Assembly: GCA_016650415.1 (NCBI GenBank)
Contig: JAENVU010000012.1
Location: forward strand, 1 to 10,101
Source of the DNA: Acidimicrobiia bacterium
Lineage (GTDB): Bacteria; Actinomycetota; Acidimicrobiia; IMCC26256; JAENVU01
Reading direction: 5' to 3'
Length of the DNA stretch: 10,101 nt
Shown here piece by piece: positions 1 to 7,440 of this stretch; position 1 is the stretch's first letter, and the number at the start of each line of letters is the position of its first letter. The position numbers were made by a program, and so were the translations under genes. The notes under the pieces are model-generated. The model did not search any database and was not told where the DNA came from. It saw only the letters and a list, made by a program, of their open reading frames with translations.

Positions 1-260
1 GCCCCGACGGGGCACCTCGTGAGGTGTACCTCCATCACGTCGCGGACAACGACTGGTGCATGGCCGAGTACGGGCACCAAGCCGTGGTCTGGCAGACCGC
101 GATCAACCCGGTGATCGCCCTCGAGCTGATCGCCGCGGGCACCTGGTCGGGCGCCGGTGTTTTCGGCCCGGAGGCGTTCGACGCGGTCCCGTTCCTGGAC
201 CTGCTGACCGCCTACGGGTCACCCTGGGGACTCGACGAACGGACACCCAGTGCCCGATGA
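1..260 (+). CDS. Saccharopine dehydrogenase family protein, C-terminal fragment (5' end outside window)
   Basis: The frame is open from the window edge (codons in phase with position 3) to the TGA at 258-260, giving about 85 C-terminal residues. The segment VVWQTAINPVIALELIAAG, followed by WSGAG, GPEAFD, PFLDLL and YGSPWG, is the ending I associate with bacterial saccharopine dehydrogenase family enzymes (N-terminal Rossmann NAD(P)-binding domain plus a saccharopine dehydrogenase C-terminal domain). Members act on lysine/glutamate-type secondary amines or carboxynorspermidine. The exact substrate cannot be judged from this fragment, because the cofactor and catalytic parts lie outside the window. 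An internal GTG at 24 could be mistaken for a start, but codons upstream of it stay in frame to the edge (PDGAPRE), so the gene is simply truncated by the window. It converges on the minus-strand gene ending at 289, only 28 bases away. Family assignment is fairly sure, function is not. Confidence 0.8.
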   Translation, partial: PDGAPREVYLHHVADNDWCMAEYGHQAVVWQTAINPVIALELIAAGTWSGAGVFGPEAFDAVPFLDLLTAYGSPWGLDERTPSAR

Positions 261-288
261 GCCGGCCGGACGCGCCCGGCGCCGGCCC
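261..288. terminator. Possible GC-rich hairpin between convergent genes
   Basis: The 28 bases between the TGA of the plus-strand dehydrogenase and the TAA of the minus-strand gene contain overlapping self-complementary GC segments. GCCGG at 265-269 can pair with CCGGC at 276-280 around a 6-base loop. As an alternative, GGCCGG at 264-269 can pair with CCGGCC at 282-287. There is no T-run on either strand, so if this ends transcription it is not a classical intrinsic terminator. The position between two convergent 3' ends is the main support. Confidence 0.3.
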
Positions 289-591
289 TTACGCGACTGA
301 GCCGGGCGAGCGACCGAGACGCGCCTCTCGAGCGGCACGACCCTGCTGACGGACGTCGTTGTACTCGAGGTTGAGTGCCTTGCGGGCTTCACTGAACCGC
401 CAGGCCACTGCGGCGATGACCGCGGGGTACCCGAATGCCAGCAAGCACAGCATCATCGCGCCCCACCAACCGGGTCGTGAGTAGCCGGATCAGTACCAGA
501 TCATGGAAGGAATCCGCGCGGAATCGACCGCGAACCACAGCACACCGTCGGCACCGACGACGAACCCCGCGATCATCAGTACCGACACCAT
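289..591 (-). pseudogene. Small two-helix membrane protein of unknown family, interrupted by an in-frame TGA
   Basis: Reading the minus strand from ATG at 591 gives MVSVLMIAGF..., then codon 34 (plus positions 490-492) is TGA. The same frame stays open for 66 more codons to TAA at 289-291. A G-run (plus C597-C602) lies 5 bases before the ATG and may serve as ribosome binding site. The product would have two hydrophobic helices (about residues 3-22 and 44-66 of the read-through frame) and a charged, Arg/Glu-rich C-terminal tail. It is a paralog of the gene at 9815. Without gaps, V-x-W-x-A-x-D-x2-RIP-x3-W is shared, then [FY], then W in the other copy against TGA here, then x-GY-x-R-x2-W, followed by similar second helices (L-A-x-G-x-P-A) and E-x3-D-x-R tails. 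TGA replaces a conserved Trp, so one G-to-A change (TGG to TGA) explains it. Preserved G/C third positions after the stop point to a recent mutation, a sequence error or read-through. It lies 79 bases downstream of the hemolysin III family gene on the same strand. I do not recognise the family. Confidence 0.72.
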
Positions 592-596
592 TGCGA

Positions 597-602
597 CCCC
601 CC
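597..602 (-). promoter_or_regulatory. G-run ribosome binding site of the interrupted small membrane gene
   Basis: On the minus strand GGGGGG lies 5 bases before the ATG at 591-589. The next upstream in-frame codon of interest is a TGA at 607-609. The true start therefore has to be close to this ATG, which also matches the N-terminal length of the paralog (RIP motif starting at residue 26 here, residue 28 there). A pure G-run is weaker than a canonical GGAGG. Confidence 0.4.
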
Positions 603-670
603 AGAGTCAACGGGCGGGGACATTGTGGCACCACGACGCAGCGGCGTCGAATACCCACCGACCGTGGCCC

Positions 671-1339
671 TCAGGCATGCACCAGCGACACGATGAGCGC
701 ATAGTGACAGCCTGCCGCGGCCACGGTCATCACGTGCCACATCTCGTGAAAACCGAAGGTTTGCGGGCGTAATCGAGGTCGTTCGAGCCCGAAGAAGATC
801 GCGCCCACGGTGTAGAAGACGCCGCCGGCAAATAGCAGGACCAGTTGAGTGGCCGAGAGTGCCTCGAAGATGACCGGCAGCGCCACCACCATGACCCATC
901 CGAAGGCCACGTAGAGATAGCCGCTGTGGCGGTCCATGAAGTGCCATTTGGTGAAGGTGAGCGTCACCCCCACGACCGCGACGGTCCACGCCATCGCAAG
1001 CAGCGTGATCCCCCACGCGGGGCGCAGTGCCAGCAAGGTGATGGGCGTGTACGAACCCGCGATGAGGACGAAGATCATTGCGTGGTCGGCCTGCTGCATC
1101 CGCAGGCGGGTGGCCGGAGACCAACGCCCCCGGTGATAGGCGGCCGACGTGCCGAACAGCGCGGCGACGGACGCGGCATAGAGCGAGGCCGCCACGTAGC
1201 CGGACGCACCGCGAGCGAGCAGCACGATGATCACGCCGGCGGGGATGCTCGCGAAGAAGGTGAACTGGTGCAGCCGGCCTCGAAGGCGCGGTTTGGCGGG
1301 GAAGCCGAGCCCTTCCGGAGGCGCCTCGATCGCAGTCAT
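671..1339 (-). CDS. Hemolysin III / PAQR family integral membrane protein (TrhA-like)
   Basis: The 222-residue product is almost wholly hydrophobic, with about seven predicted membrane segments, the usual size and topology of the bacterial hemolysin III branch of the PAQR superfamily. The family metal-site motifs are visible: S65-x3-H69 in GTSAAYHRGRW, D85 in QQADHAMIF, and H198-x3-H202 in FGFHEMWHVM. In characterised PAQR proteins these Ser/His/Asp residues surround a zinc ion, and ceramidase-like hydrolase activity is discussed for eukaryotic members. In bacteria, TrhA has been linked to membrane energetics and fatty-acid homeostasis, and the haemolysin name is historical. I chose ATG at 1337-1339 (MTAIEAPPEG) because the first helix region starts soon after. 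The longer frame to 1432 would add 31 Arg/Pro-rich residues over intergenic sequence. The stop is TGA at 671-673. It is 109 bases from the lipoprotein gene upstream, so it may have its own promoter or be the distal part of that operon. No key residue is missing. Confidence 0.9.
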   Translation of the reverse strand: MTAIEAPPEGLGFPAKPRLRGRLHQFTFFASIPAGVIIVLLARGASGYVAASLYAASVAALFGTSAAYHRGRWSPATRLRMQQADHAMIFVLIAGSYTPITLLALRPAWGITLLAMAWTVAVVGVTLTFTKWHFMDRHSGYLYVAFGWVMVVALPVIFEALSATQLVLLFAGGVFYTVGAIFFGLERPRLRPQTFGFHEMWHVMTVAAAGCHYALIVSLVHA

Positions 1340-1448
1340 CGGTCCAGGGTAGGGCTGATGGACGGAGGCCGCATAGGCAGGGCGACCCGTTTTCTCAGGC
1401 CACGCCCGGACTCTCGGGGCGGGCACCGGCATTCGGTCGGGCCCCGCA

Positions 1449-2024
1449 TCACGTCGGGCGCACGAGTGCGGTGTAGTCGGATCGGGTGACCGGTGCCGCA
1501 GTGAGCGAACCGTTCCCCCGTGGAACCTCGACTCGATCGGTCCCGACTCGGAAGACGACGTTGCGAACTCCCGGCGTCTCGGTCAAGGTCAGGACCATCT
1601 GGCCGATCGCCTCGACCGGGATGCGTTCGTTGGGCCCCAAGTTCGCGCCGAGACGGACGACGGCTTGACCGTTCCGGACCGAGATCAACGAGAACACCCG
1701 GTCGGCCAGCGCCGTCGACATCCCGGCCGCAACCTCGGCCGTGGTCGGGCCGGACCGCAGTTCGGCGAAGGCGTGTGTCGCGGTGGGCCCGCCGGCGACG
1801 CTCCGAGCAAAGCCGACCAATCCCTTGGGTGAGTCCCAGTACACGACGACTCGCGCCGCGCCATCGGGAACAGTCGTGGTCGTGGTCGTGGACTCATCGA
1901 GCAGACCGAACGGCACGGCATCCTTGTTCACCTCGACGGAGCTCTCCTGGGTCTCGACCCCGCACGAGGTGACCGCGAGCGCCCCAACCAGACCGAGCAC
2001 TGCGACGGACCACTTCCCTCTCAT
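1449..2024 (-). CDS. GerMN-domain lipoprotein, short LpqB-like partner of the two-component system
   Basis: The 191-residue precursor starts RGKWSVAVLGLVGALAV and has a lipobox VTSC with Cys21 as the predicted lipidated residue, so it should be anchored outside the cytoplasmic membrane. A Thr-rich linker (about residues 45-53, six consecutive Thr) leads to a single GerMN-type domain (about 57-170). Typical features are L-R-S-G-P-T at about 89-94, alternating hydrophobic strands, and the stretch QMVLTLTETPGV near 142-153. The GerMN fold occurs in spore germination protein GerM and in actinobacterial LpqB. The start at 2024 is favoured because GGAGG (plus 2030-2034) sits 5 bases upstream. It overlaps the kinase stop as ATGA, so translation is coupled. 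Regulator, kinase and GerMN lipoprotein reproduce the MtrA-MtrB-LpqB order. LpqB itself is close to 600 residues with a C-terminal beta-propeller, which is absent here. The likely role, inferred, is modulation of the adjacent sensor kinase from the cell surface. Confidence 0.85.
   Translation of the reverse strand: MRGKWSVAVLGLVGALAVTSCGVETQESSVEVNKDAVPFGLLDESTTTTTTVPDGAARVVVYWDSPKGLVGFARSVAGGPTATHAFAELRSGPTTAEVAAGMSTALADRVFSLISVRNGQAVVRLGANLGPNERIPVEAIGQMVLTLTETPGVRNVVFRVGTDRVEVPRGNGSLTAAPVTRSDYTALVRPT
1873..1890. repeat. Three tandem copies of a 6-base unit (GTCGTG) inside the lipoprotein gene
   Basis: Plus-strand GTCGTG is repeated three times without interruption. On the coding (minus) strand it supplies alternating ACG and ACC codons and accounts for most of a run of six Thr residues between the lipidated Cys region and the GerMN domain. 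Unit gain or loss would change linker length by two residues without breaking the frame. Confidence 0.8.
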
Positions 2025-3427
2025 ACCGACCTCCACGGGAGTTCGACCACGAATCGGGCGCCGTCGCCCGTCAACGCGTCGAGTACCTCCACTTTGCCCC
2101 CGTGGAGCCGGACCTGTTCGGCAACGAGCGCGAGCCCCAGGCCGGACCCCTTGGTGCTGCCGCGTCGTCCGGCGCTACTCCCCCGGTGGAACCGTTCGAA
2201 GATCAACGCCCGCTCTTCCGGCGCGATCCCCGGACCGGCGTCTTCGAGTTCGATCCGGGCCATGGAGTCACGACGCGAAATCCGAATCGCGGTGACCCCA
2301 TCGGCGTACGCGCGCGCGTTGGCAGTGAGGTTCTCAATGACGCGTTCGAAGCGGCGCTTGTCCAACAGGATGCGCGACCCGACGATGTCGGCCGCGACTT
2401 CGATCGTGATGTGTTCGTCGAGGCGATCGGTGTAGTGCCTGATGAACTCTTCGAGCACCACCGGTTCCAGGCGCAGCTCCTCGGCACCGGCATCGGCACG
2501 GCTGATCTCGAGCAGATCCTCGACAAGCTGGCTGAATCGGGCGATATCGGCACACAGCAGATCGAAGATCTCCTGCATGTCGGGCGGGAGCTGATCGCGG
2601 CGACGGCGCATCAACTCCGTGGCCGCGGCCAGCGTCGTGATCGGTGATCGCAGCTCGTGGCTCACGTCGGACGAGAAGCTCGCTTCGCGGCGCAATCGAT
2701 GTTGGACCGCGTCGACCATCTGGTTGAAGGAGTCGGACAGGAGCGCGAGATCCGGGTCGTCGTACTTGTCGAGCCGGGTATCGAGGTCGCCCGCCGCGAC
2801 CCGCTCGGCGGCCCGCGCGGTCTCGGTCAAGGGACGCACCACGAGGCGGGCGATCCAGAGGGCGAGCAGCGCACCCAGCAACGACGCCACGGCACCCCCG
2901 GCGACGAGCGCGGCGGAAATCGTGCGCAACGTCCGGTCCAGGGGCGCAATCGACGTGAACTCGTAGAACGTTGCATTCTCACTCGGCAAGGGCACGCCGA
3001 CGACGAAGAACGGCGTGCCGTCCAGTCGGATTCGCTGGTGGGCCGGGGCGCCCGCCGCGACGGCCGTTCGCAGCGAGCGCGGGATGTCGGATCGTCCGAT
3101 CCCGACACTCGTGCCGAACCAGGCGCCGTCGACGTTCACCAGTGCCTTGCTCCCGGGCGCGGTTTCGTACGAACTGATGGCAGCCGGACGGTCGTCGGCC
3201 GCGAGCGACTGCTCCATGATGCGCGCGTCGGACCACGCCTGGCGGAGCAGCGCGTTCTCGCGTTGCTCGACCAGGTACCGCTCGCAGATCGCGTACGTGG
3301 CGATGGCGATGGTGGCCGAGATGACGAGGCTGCCAACCGAGAAGGCGACGACGACCCGCAGCCGGAGGCTTCCCCCACGGCTCCAGCGGCGACGCACTCC
3401 CGTCAGTTCAGGCGCCGCGTCGGTCAC
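2021..3427 (-). CDS. mtrB: MtrB-like membrane sensor histidine kinase
   Basis: The 468-residue kinase has TM1 at about 24-47, an extracytoplasmic sensor region (about 48-168), TM2 at about 171-196 and a HAMP linker (about 197-246). The HisKA H-box is FSSDVSHELRSPITT with phospho-acceptor His257, followed by LVEDLLEISRADAG, a stretch very like MtrB. The ATPase domain has an N-box (ENLTANARAYADG, Asn366), a G1 box (DAGPG, 396-400), an F-box (IFERFHRG) and a G2 box (GSGLGLAL, 427-434), so all catalytic motifs are intact. It would autophosphorylate and pass phosphate to the regulator encoded just upstream. The start is GTG at 3427-3425, overlapping the regulator's TGA as GTGA. GGAG lies only 2 bases before it, so coupling probably helps initiation. 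V11 is a less likely alternative start. In mycobacteria and corynebacteria MtrB senses envelope or osmotic conditions and LpqB affects its activity, and the lipoprotein gene follows directly here. The symbol rests on motif similarity plus gene order; a generic OmpR-family partner kinase remains possible. Confidence 0.85.
   Translation of the reverse strand: MTDAAPELTGVRRRWSRGGSLRLRVVVAFSVGSLVISATIAIATYAICERYLVEQRENALLRQAWSDARIMEQSLAADDRPAAISSYETAPGSKALVNVDGAWFGTSVGIGRSDIPRSLRTAVAAGAPAHQRIRLDGTPFFVVGVPLPSENATFYEFTSIAPLDRTLRTISAALVAGGAVASLLGALLALWIARLVVRPLTETARAAERVAAGDLDTRLDKYDDPDLALLSDSFNQMVDAVQHRLRREASFSSDVSHELRSPITTLAAATELMRRRRDQLPPDMQEIFDLLCADIARFSQLVEDLLEISRADAGAEELRLEPVVLEEFIRHYTDRLDEHITIEVAADIVGSRILLDKRRFERVIENLTANARAYADGVTAIRISRRDSMARIELEDAGPGIAPEERALIFERFHRGSSAGRRGSTKGSGLGLALVAEQVRLHGGKVEVLDALTGDGARFVVELPWRSV
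2030..2034 (-). promoter_or_regulatory. Ribosome binding site deciding the lipoprotein start
   Basis: GGAGG on the minus strand lies 5 bases before ATG at 2024-2022 and inside the last codons of the kinase gene. It supports the start at 2024 over the in-frame GTG at 2036, which would place this site inside the coding region. Confidence 0.75.
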
Positions 3428-4122
3428 CGCTCCAGCTTGTAGCCGAGCCCACGTACCGTGAGGATGATCTCGGGCTCACCGGGATCCTTCTCGACCTTGG
3501 TCCGGAGCCGGCGAATGTGCGCGTCGACGAGACGGGTGTCGCCGAAGTAGTCGTAACCCCAGACCCGTTCGAGCAACTTCTCGCGACTCAGCACGATGCC
3601 CGCGTGTACCGCGAGTTCCGACAACAGATTGAACTCGGTCTTCGTCAGCGAGATCGGCTCACCACCTCGCAGGACGACCGCTTCGTCGTGTCGGAGTTCG
3701 ATGTCACCGAATCGAATCGGCTCTGTGCGCGCGATGCCGTCGTCCGAGGGTGCCATCGTGTTCGCCCGGCGGAGATTCGCCCGCACCCGCGCCGAAAGTT
3801 CCTTGAGAACGAACGGTTTCGTCACGTAATCGTCTGCGCCGGCTTCGAGTCCGGCGACGATGTCGTGGCTGTCGGACAACGCGCTCACCATCACGATGGG
3901 AAGCGAGTAATCAGCCCGAATCCGCCGGACGAGTTCGAATCCGTTCATACCCGGGAGCCGGACATCGAGGAGCACCAGATCGGGCGGCGCCGTCGCGATC
4001 AGATCGAGCGCGACCTCCGCGCTCTCGGCCTCCCGGACCGAAAACCCCTCGTCTTCGAGCGCCACTCGGATTGCCGTACGAATGCGATCATCATCTTCAA
4101 CCGTGAGGATTTGGTCAGCCAT
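3424..4122 (-). CDS. mtrA: MtrA-like OmpR-family response regulator
   Basis: The protein is 232 residues when started at ATG 4122-4120 (MADQILTVEDDD). The longer frame to 4179 would add 19 residues not seen in the family. The receiver domain (about 4-115) has acidic residues E9, D10 and D11, phospho-acceptor Asp53 (DLVLLDVRLPG), switch Ser79 (IVMVSA) and Lys101 (DYVTKPF). The winged-helix DNA-binding domain (about 133-232) ends with VWGY, FGDTRLVDAHIRRLRTK, VEKDP and LTVRGLGYK, a signature very close to MtrA of actinobacteria. It should bind promoter DNA as a dimer once phosphorylated by the downstream kinase, whose GTG start overlaps this stop. Known MtrA targets include cell-wall hydrolase and division genes, but targets here cannot be read from the window. 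The only ribosome-site candidate is a weak GGGCGG just before the ATG. An 85-base gap separates it from the upstream glycosyltransferase, so both a shared transcript and a local promoter are possible. Confidence 0.87.
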   Translation of the reverse strand: MADQILTVEDDDRIRTAIRVALEDEGFSVREAESAEVALDLIATAPPDLVLLDVRLPGMNGFELVRRIRADYSLPIVMVSALSDSHDIVAGLEAGADDYVTKPFVLKELSARVRANLRRANTMAPSDDGIARTEPIRFGDIELRHDEAVVLRGGEPISLTKTEFNLLSELAVHAGIVLSREKLLERVWGYDYFGDTRLVDAHIRRLRTKVEKDPGEPEIILTVRGLGYKLER

Positions 4123-4207
4123 CGCCGCCCATTCTCGCGCAGGTCCGGCCACCGGCCGCGGGCAGAGCCGGTTTCGCACACTCGGTCCGGCATGCCGCGC
4201 GGTCGGG

Positions 4208-5386
4208 CTACACCGTCAAAGCCGCCTCGGCTCTGGGTCGTTCGGGCCGCCACGAGTGCCACTTCACGGTCCGAAGAGCTGACGAAACGATGACGATCGC
4301 GCGCGCACCGACCGCGATCGGAAGCAATGCGCCCAGCACCGGTCGGCCCACCACCCCGTGGAAGTAGCCGTAGACCAGGAAGAACACGACGGCATCCGCC
4401 GTGCAGAACGCGATCCACCACCGGCGCGGAATCGGGACGAGCACGAAGAGCGCCACGAACCACAGGTCATAGGTCGGTGAATACACCTTGTTGGCGAGTA
4501 CGAACACGGCGACGGCCAGCAACGCCGCCCGCCGAGGGTCGAGGCGACCGCGAAACGTGAGCAGGGTGACGATGAGCACGCCCACTCCGACCGCCATGAG
4601 GGACACGCCGTTCGCGAGATGCGCGGCAGCCGCGCCGCGCATGGGCAGTCCCAGGAGTTTGTAGACGTACATGGAAAGGCTGCCCCAGGTCGCAGCCCGG
4701 TGGCCTTGGAACGAGACCTGCCACCACCATCCACTCGGGTTCCCGATCGCGAACGGGAGATTGCCGACGAGCACCACGGCGACGGCCGACAGTCCCAGGC
4801 GGAGCGCACCGCGCCGATCTCCCCGGGCCAACCGATAGGCAACGAGCGGCGGCGCGACGACCATCGGAAACAACTTGACCAACGTGCCGAGTCCGAGCAG
4901 CGCGCCGGCCAGGGCATCCCGCCTTCGTTCGAACGCGACCACAGCGGCCACGAGTGCCAGGATCGCGAGGACATCCCAGTTCTGGAACGCGTAGAGCGCC
5001 ACGGGCAGCCCCACGGCCCATCGCCACGCCATCGATCCGCATTGGCGAGCGAGCAGCACCGTCACACCGGCGCTGGCGACGATCGTCAGGATCCCCATCG
5101 CGACGAGCACCCCCGCAGGACTCGGGGCAACGGCAACCGCCGCGTAGAACAGCATGCCGGCGGCGACGGGATACTCGAAGGGCCGGTCGAGGTACGGGAT
5201 CGCACCCGGCCCGATGTGGCGCATTCGGAACAGGTGAGGGAGGTCGCTCAAGGACGAGCGGCCGCTGTGGTTCGTCATCACCACCTGGACGGCGAGGCAC
5301 ACGGCGAGCAGTACCAGATTCGCCACCACCATCCGCCGAACCGTGGCCGGGGTGACCGGCGACGACGTGAACGGGGCGGCGGCCAT
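4208..5386 (-). CDS. GT87-type (DUF2029) polytopic membrane glycosyltransferase
   Basis: The 392-residue protein has roughly ten hydrophobic segments and a short basic C-terminal tail. It shows motifs I associate with the GT87/DUF2029 GT-C family: SDLPHLF (47-53), IPYLDRPFEYPV (63-74), NWD (136-138), LVKLFPMVVAPPLVAYRLARG (around 169-189) and NKVYSPTYDLWF (299-310). Mycobacterial relatives (PimE, and alpha-1,2-mannosyltransferases acting on lipomannan and arabinomannan) transfer mannose from polyprenol-phosphate-mannose on the outer face of the membrane. The donor and acceptor here are inferred. The GT2 enzyme at 7572 could supply such a donor. ATG at 5386-5384 (MAAAPFTSSP) is preceded by a weak GGTGG about 4 bases upstream, and the stop is TAG. 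The gene lies 72 bases after the kinase stop at 5459 and 85 bases before the MtrA-like start, so it may belong to one long transcript joining the two signalling systems. Length is near the usual for the family and no break is visible. Confidence 0.82.
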   Translation of the reverse strand: MAAAPFTSSPVTPATVRRMVVANLVLLAVCLAVQVVMTNHSGRSSLSDLPHLFRMRHIGPGAIPYLDRPFEYPVAAGMLFYAAVAVAPSPAGVLVAMGILTIVASAGVTVLLARQCGSMAWRWAVGLPVALYAFQNWDVLAILALVAAVVAFERRRDALAGALLGLGTLVKLFPMVVAPPLVAYRLARGDRRGALRLGLSAVAVVLVGNLPFAIGNPSGWWWQVSFQGHRAATWGSLSMYVYKLLGLPMRGAAAAHLANGVSLMAVGVGVLIVTLLTFRGRLDPRRAALLAVAVFVLANKVYSPTYDLWFVALFVLVPIPRRWWIAFCTADAVVFFLVYGYFHGVVGRPVLGALLPIAVGARAIVIVSSALRTVKWHSWRPERPRAEAALTV

Positions 5387-5435
5387 ACGACCACCGTAGA
5401 AATCGAGCGGTCAACGACCTGTCCCGTCCCGGTCA

Positions 5436-5455
5436 ATCGTCGGCAAACTGACGAT
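5436..5455 (-). terminator. Weak hairpin after the second histidine kinase
   Basis: ATCGTC at 5436-5441 and GACGAT at 5450-5455 form a 6-base-pair stem with an 8-base loop, starting 4 bases beyond the TGA of the kinase gene on the minus strand. No T-run follows, so this may be a weak terminator, an RNA-stability hairpin or chance. If it acts, it would separate the kinase from the GT87 gene downstream. Confidence 0.3.
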
Positions 5456-5458
5456 CGT

Positions 5459-6744
5459 TCAGGGCGCGGGCGCCGCCGGAATCGAGAGCGCGAACATCGG
5501 CTCCGGTCCCGGCCGGACGAGCGCCAGGCGGGCCCCCTCACTCTCCGCGAGCGCACGGGCCAGTGCCAAGCCGATTCCGTGGCCGCCGGCAGACGACGAC
5601 CGCCGCTCGAACACCCGCTGCTCTTCGGTGATCGTGTGGGTGCCTTTGTCCGCAACCTCGACCACCACTCCCGTCGAGGCGCGCCGGGCCCGAACCGTGA
5701 TCGTGCCCGACCCATGACGGAGGGAATTGTCGAGGAGGACATCGATCACCTGACGAACGGCGCGGTCGGAGATGGCGACCGCCGGCAGTGATCCTTCGGA
5801 ACTCACTTCGAGTCGACGCCCCTCCGCCTCGACCCGTCCGGTCCACGCGGTACCAACCTCGTCGAGCACAGCCACGAGATCCGTGGCCGGATGCGCAGTC
5901 GGCACTTCCCTCGCCAGCGTCAGGAGATCGTCGATGGTCCGATCGAGTCGGTCGACCTCCGCCAGCGCGGCGACCAGGACCGCGTCGCGATCGGAGTCGG
6001 GGTCGAGCCGGGCCGCCTCGAGCGTCACCCGCAAACTGGTGAGGGGCGTGCGCAGTTGATGGGAGGTGTCCTCACTCAGCGTTCGTTCGCGCCGCAGCAT
6101 CCGATCGAGGCGCGTCGCGGTGGATTCCAGCGCGGTCGACACGGCATCGACCTCGGGAATCCCACTGACGTCGGCCCGTACCGTGAAATCGCCGTCTCCC
6201 AGGCGAGTCGCGACCTCAGCGAGATGGTCGATCGGTCGGGCCAGCCGCCGCGCTTGGCGCCACCCGACTATTGCGCTGACCCCGACTGCGAGCGCACCGA
6301 TCACACTCATCACCAGCACCGAGTTGCGAGTGCGGTCCGTGACTGCCCGACCGTTGATCGACGCGCGCAGCGCGCCGACGACCTTCTCGCCTCGGGTGAC
6401 CGGAAGCGCGACGGCGATACGACTCCCGATCCGATGGTCGTGGACATCGCCGCGCAACGCCGATCGCACCGTCGCGTCGGCCGTGGCCGGACCGCGGCCG
6501 GAGATCAGCGTGCCGTCACGCCCGTACAGGCCGACCTCCCGGCCGTTCTCGGTCCGCAGCTTGATGGGTTCCGACGGAGAGGGAAACCGCGCCGGAACGT
6601 CCTCGGCGGCCTCCGCCGCCGTGCGCTCGAGGCGCACGACTTCCTCTTCGTGATGGAGGTCGCTCAACGCGATGGCCAAGGGCGTGGCGAACAAGATCAC
6701 CGCAATCACCGTGACCGCGATGATCGACGCCAAGATCCGACGTC

Positions 6745-6748
<4 letters not shown>
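5459..6748 (-). CDS. Membrane sensor histidine kinase with degenerate G1 box
   Basis: The 429-residue kinase starts at ATG 6748-6746 (MRRRILASII), overlapping the regulator stop as ATGA. The frame runs up to 7024 but that part lies inside the regulator gene. TM1 is about 5-28, the extracytoplasmic sensor about 29-143 (with ENGREVGLYGRDGTLISG, a small PAS/CHASE-like look, unassigned), TM2 about 144-163, and HAMP about 164-218. The H-box is LSEDTSHQLRTPLTSLRV with His230. Gln follows the His where Glu or Asp is standard, a variant I recall in many actinobacterial kinases. The N-box is VIDVLLDNSLRHGSG (Asn341). The G1 box reads ADKGTH (366-371) instead of D-x-G-x-G, so its second Gly is replaced by His. 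The F-box (VFERRSS) and G2 (GGHGIGLALAR) are present. It should phosphorylate the regulator encoded immediately upstream. The G1 change could lower ATP affinity or tilt it towards phosphatase activity, which is inference. The stimulus is unknown. Confidence 0.85.

Positions 6749-7440
<692 letters not shown>

Noticed and set aside
490..492. Selenocysteine at the in-frame TGA of the small membrane gene
   Set aside because: The paralog has Trp, not Cys, at this position, and I see no obvious SECIS-like hairpin directly after the codon.
389..658. 89-codon frames on both strands around 389-704
   Set aside because: Arg-rich translations without hydrophobic segments. The convincing frame here is the interrupted membrane gene at 289-591, supported by its paralog.
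1404..1424. GCCCG/CGGGC hairpin as terminator after the lipoprotein gene
   Set aside because: Only 5 base pairs with an 11-base loop and no T-run on the minus strand. Such pairings are frequent by chance in this GC-rich sequence.
4619..5791. 390-codon open frame on the plus strand opposite the GT87 gene and the kinase 3' end
   Set aside because: It is very rich in Arg, Glu, Asp and His with no recognisable domain. It is the reverse-complement shadow of two well-supported genes in GC-rich DNA.
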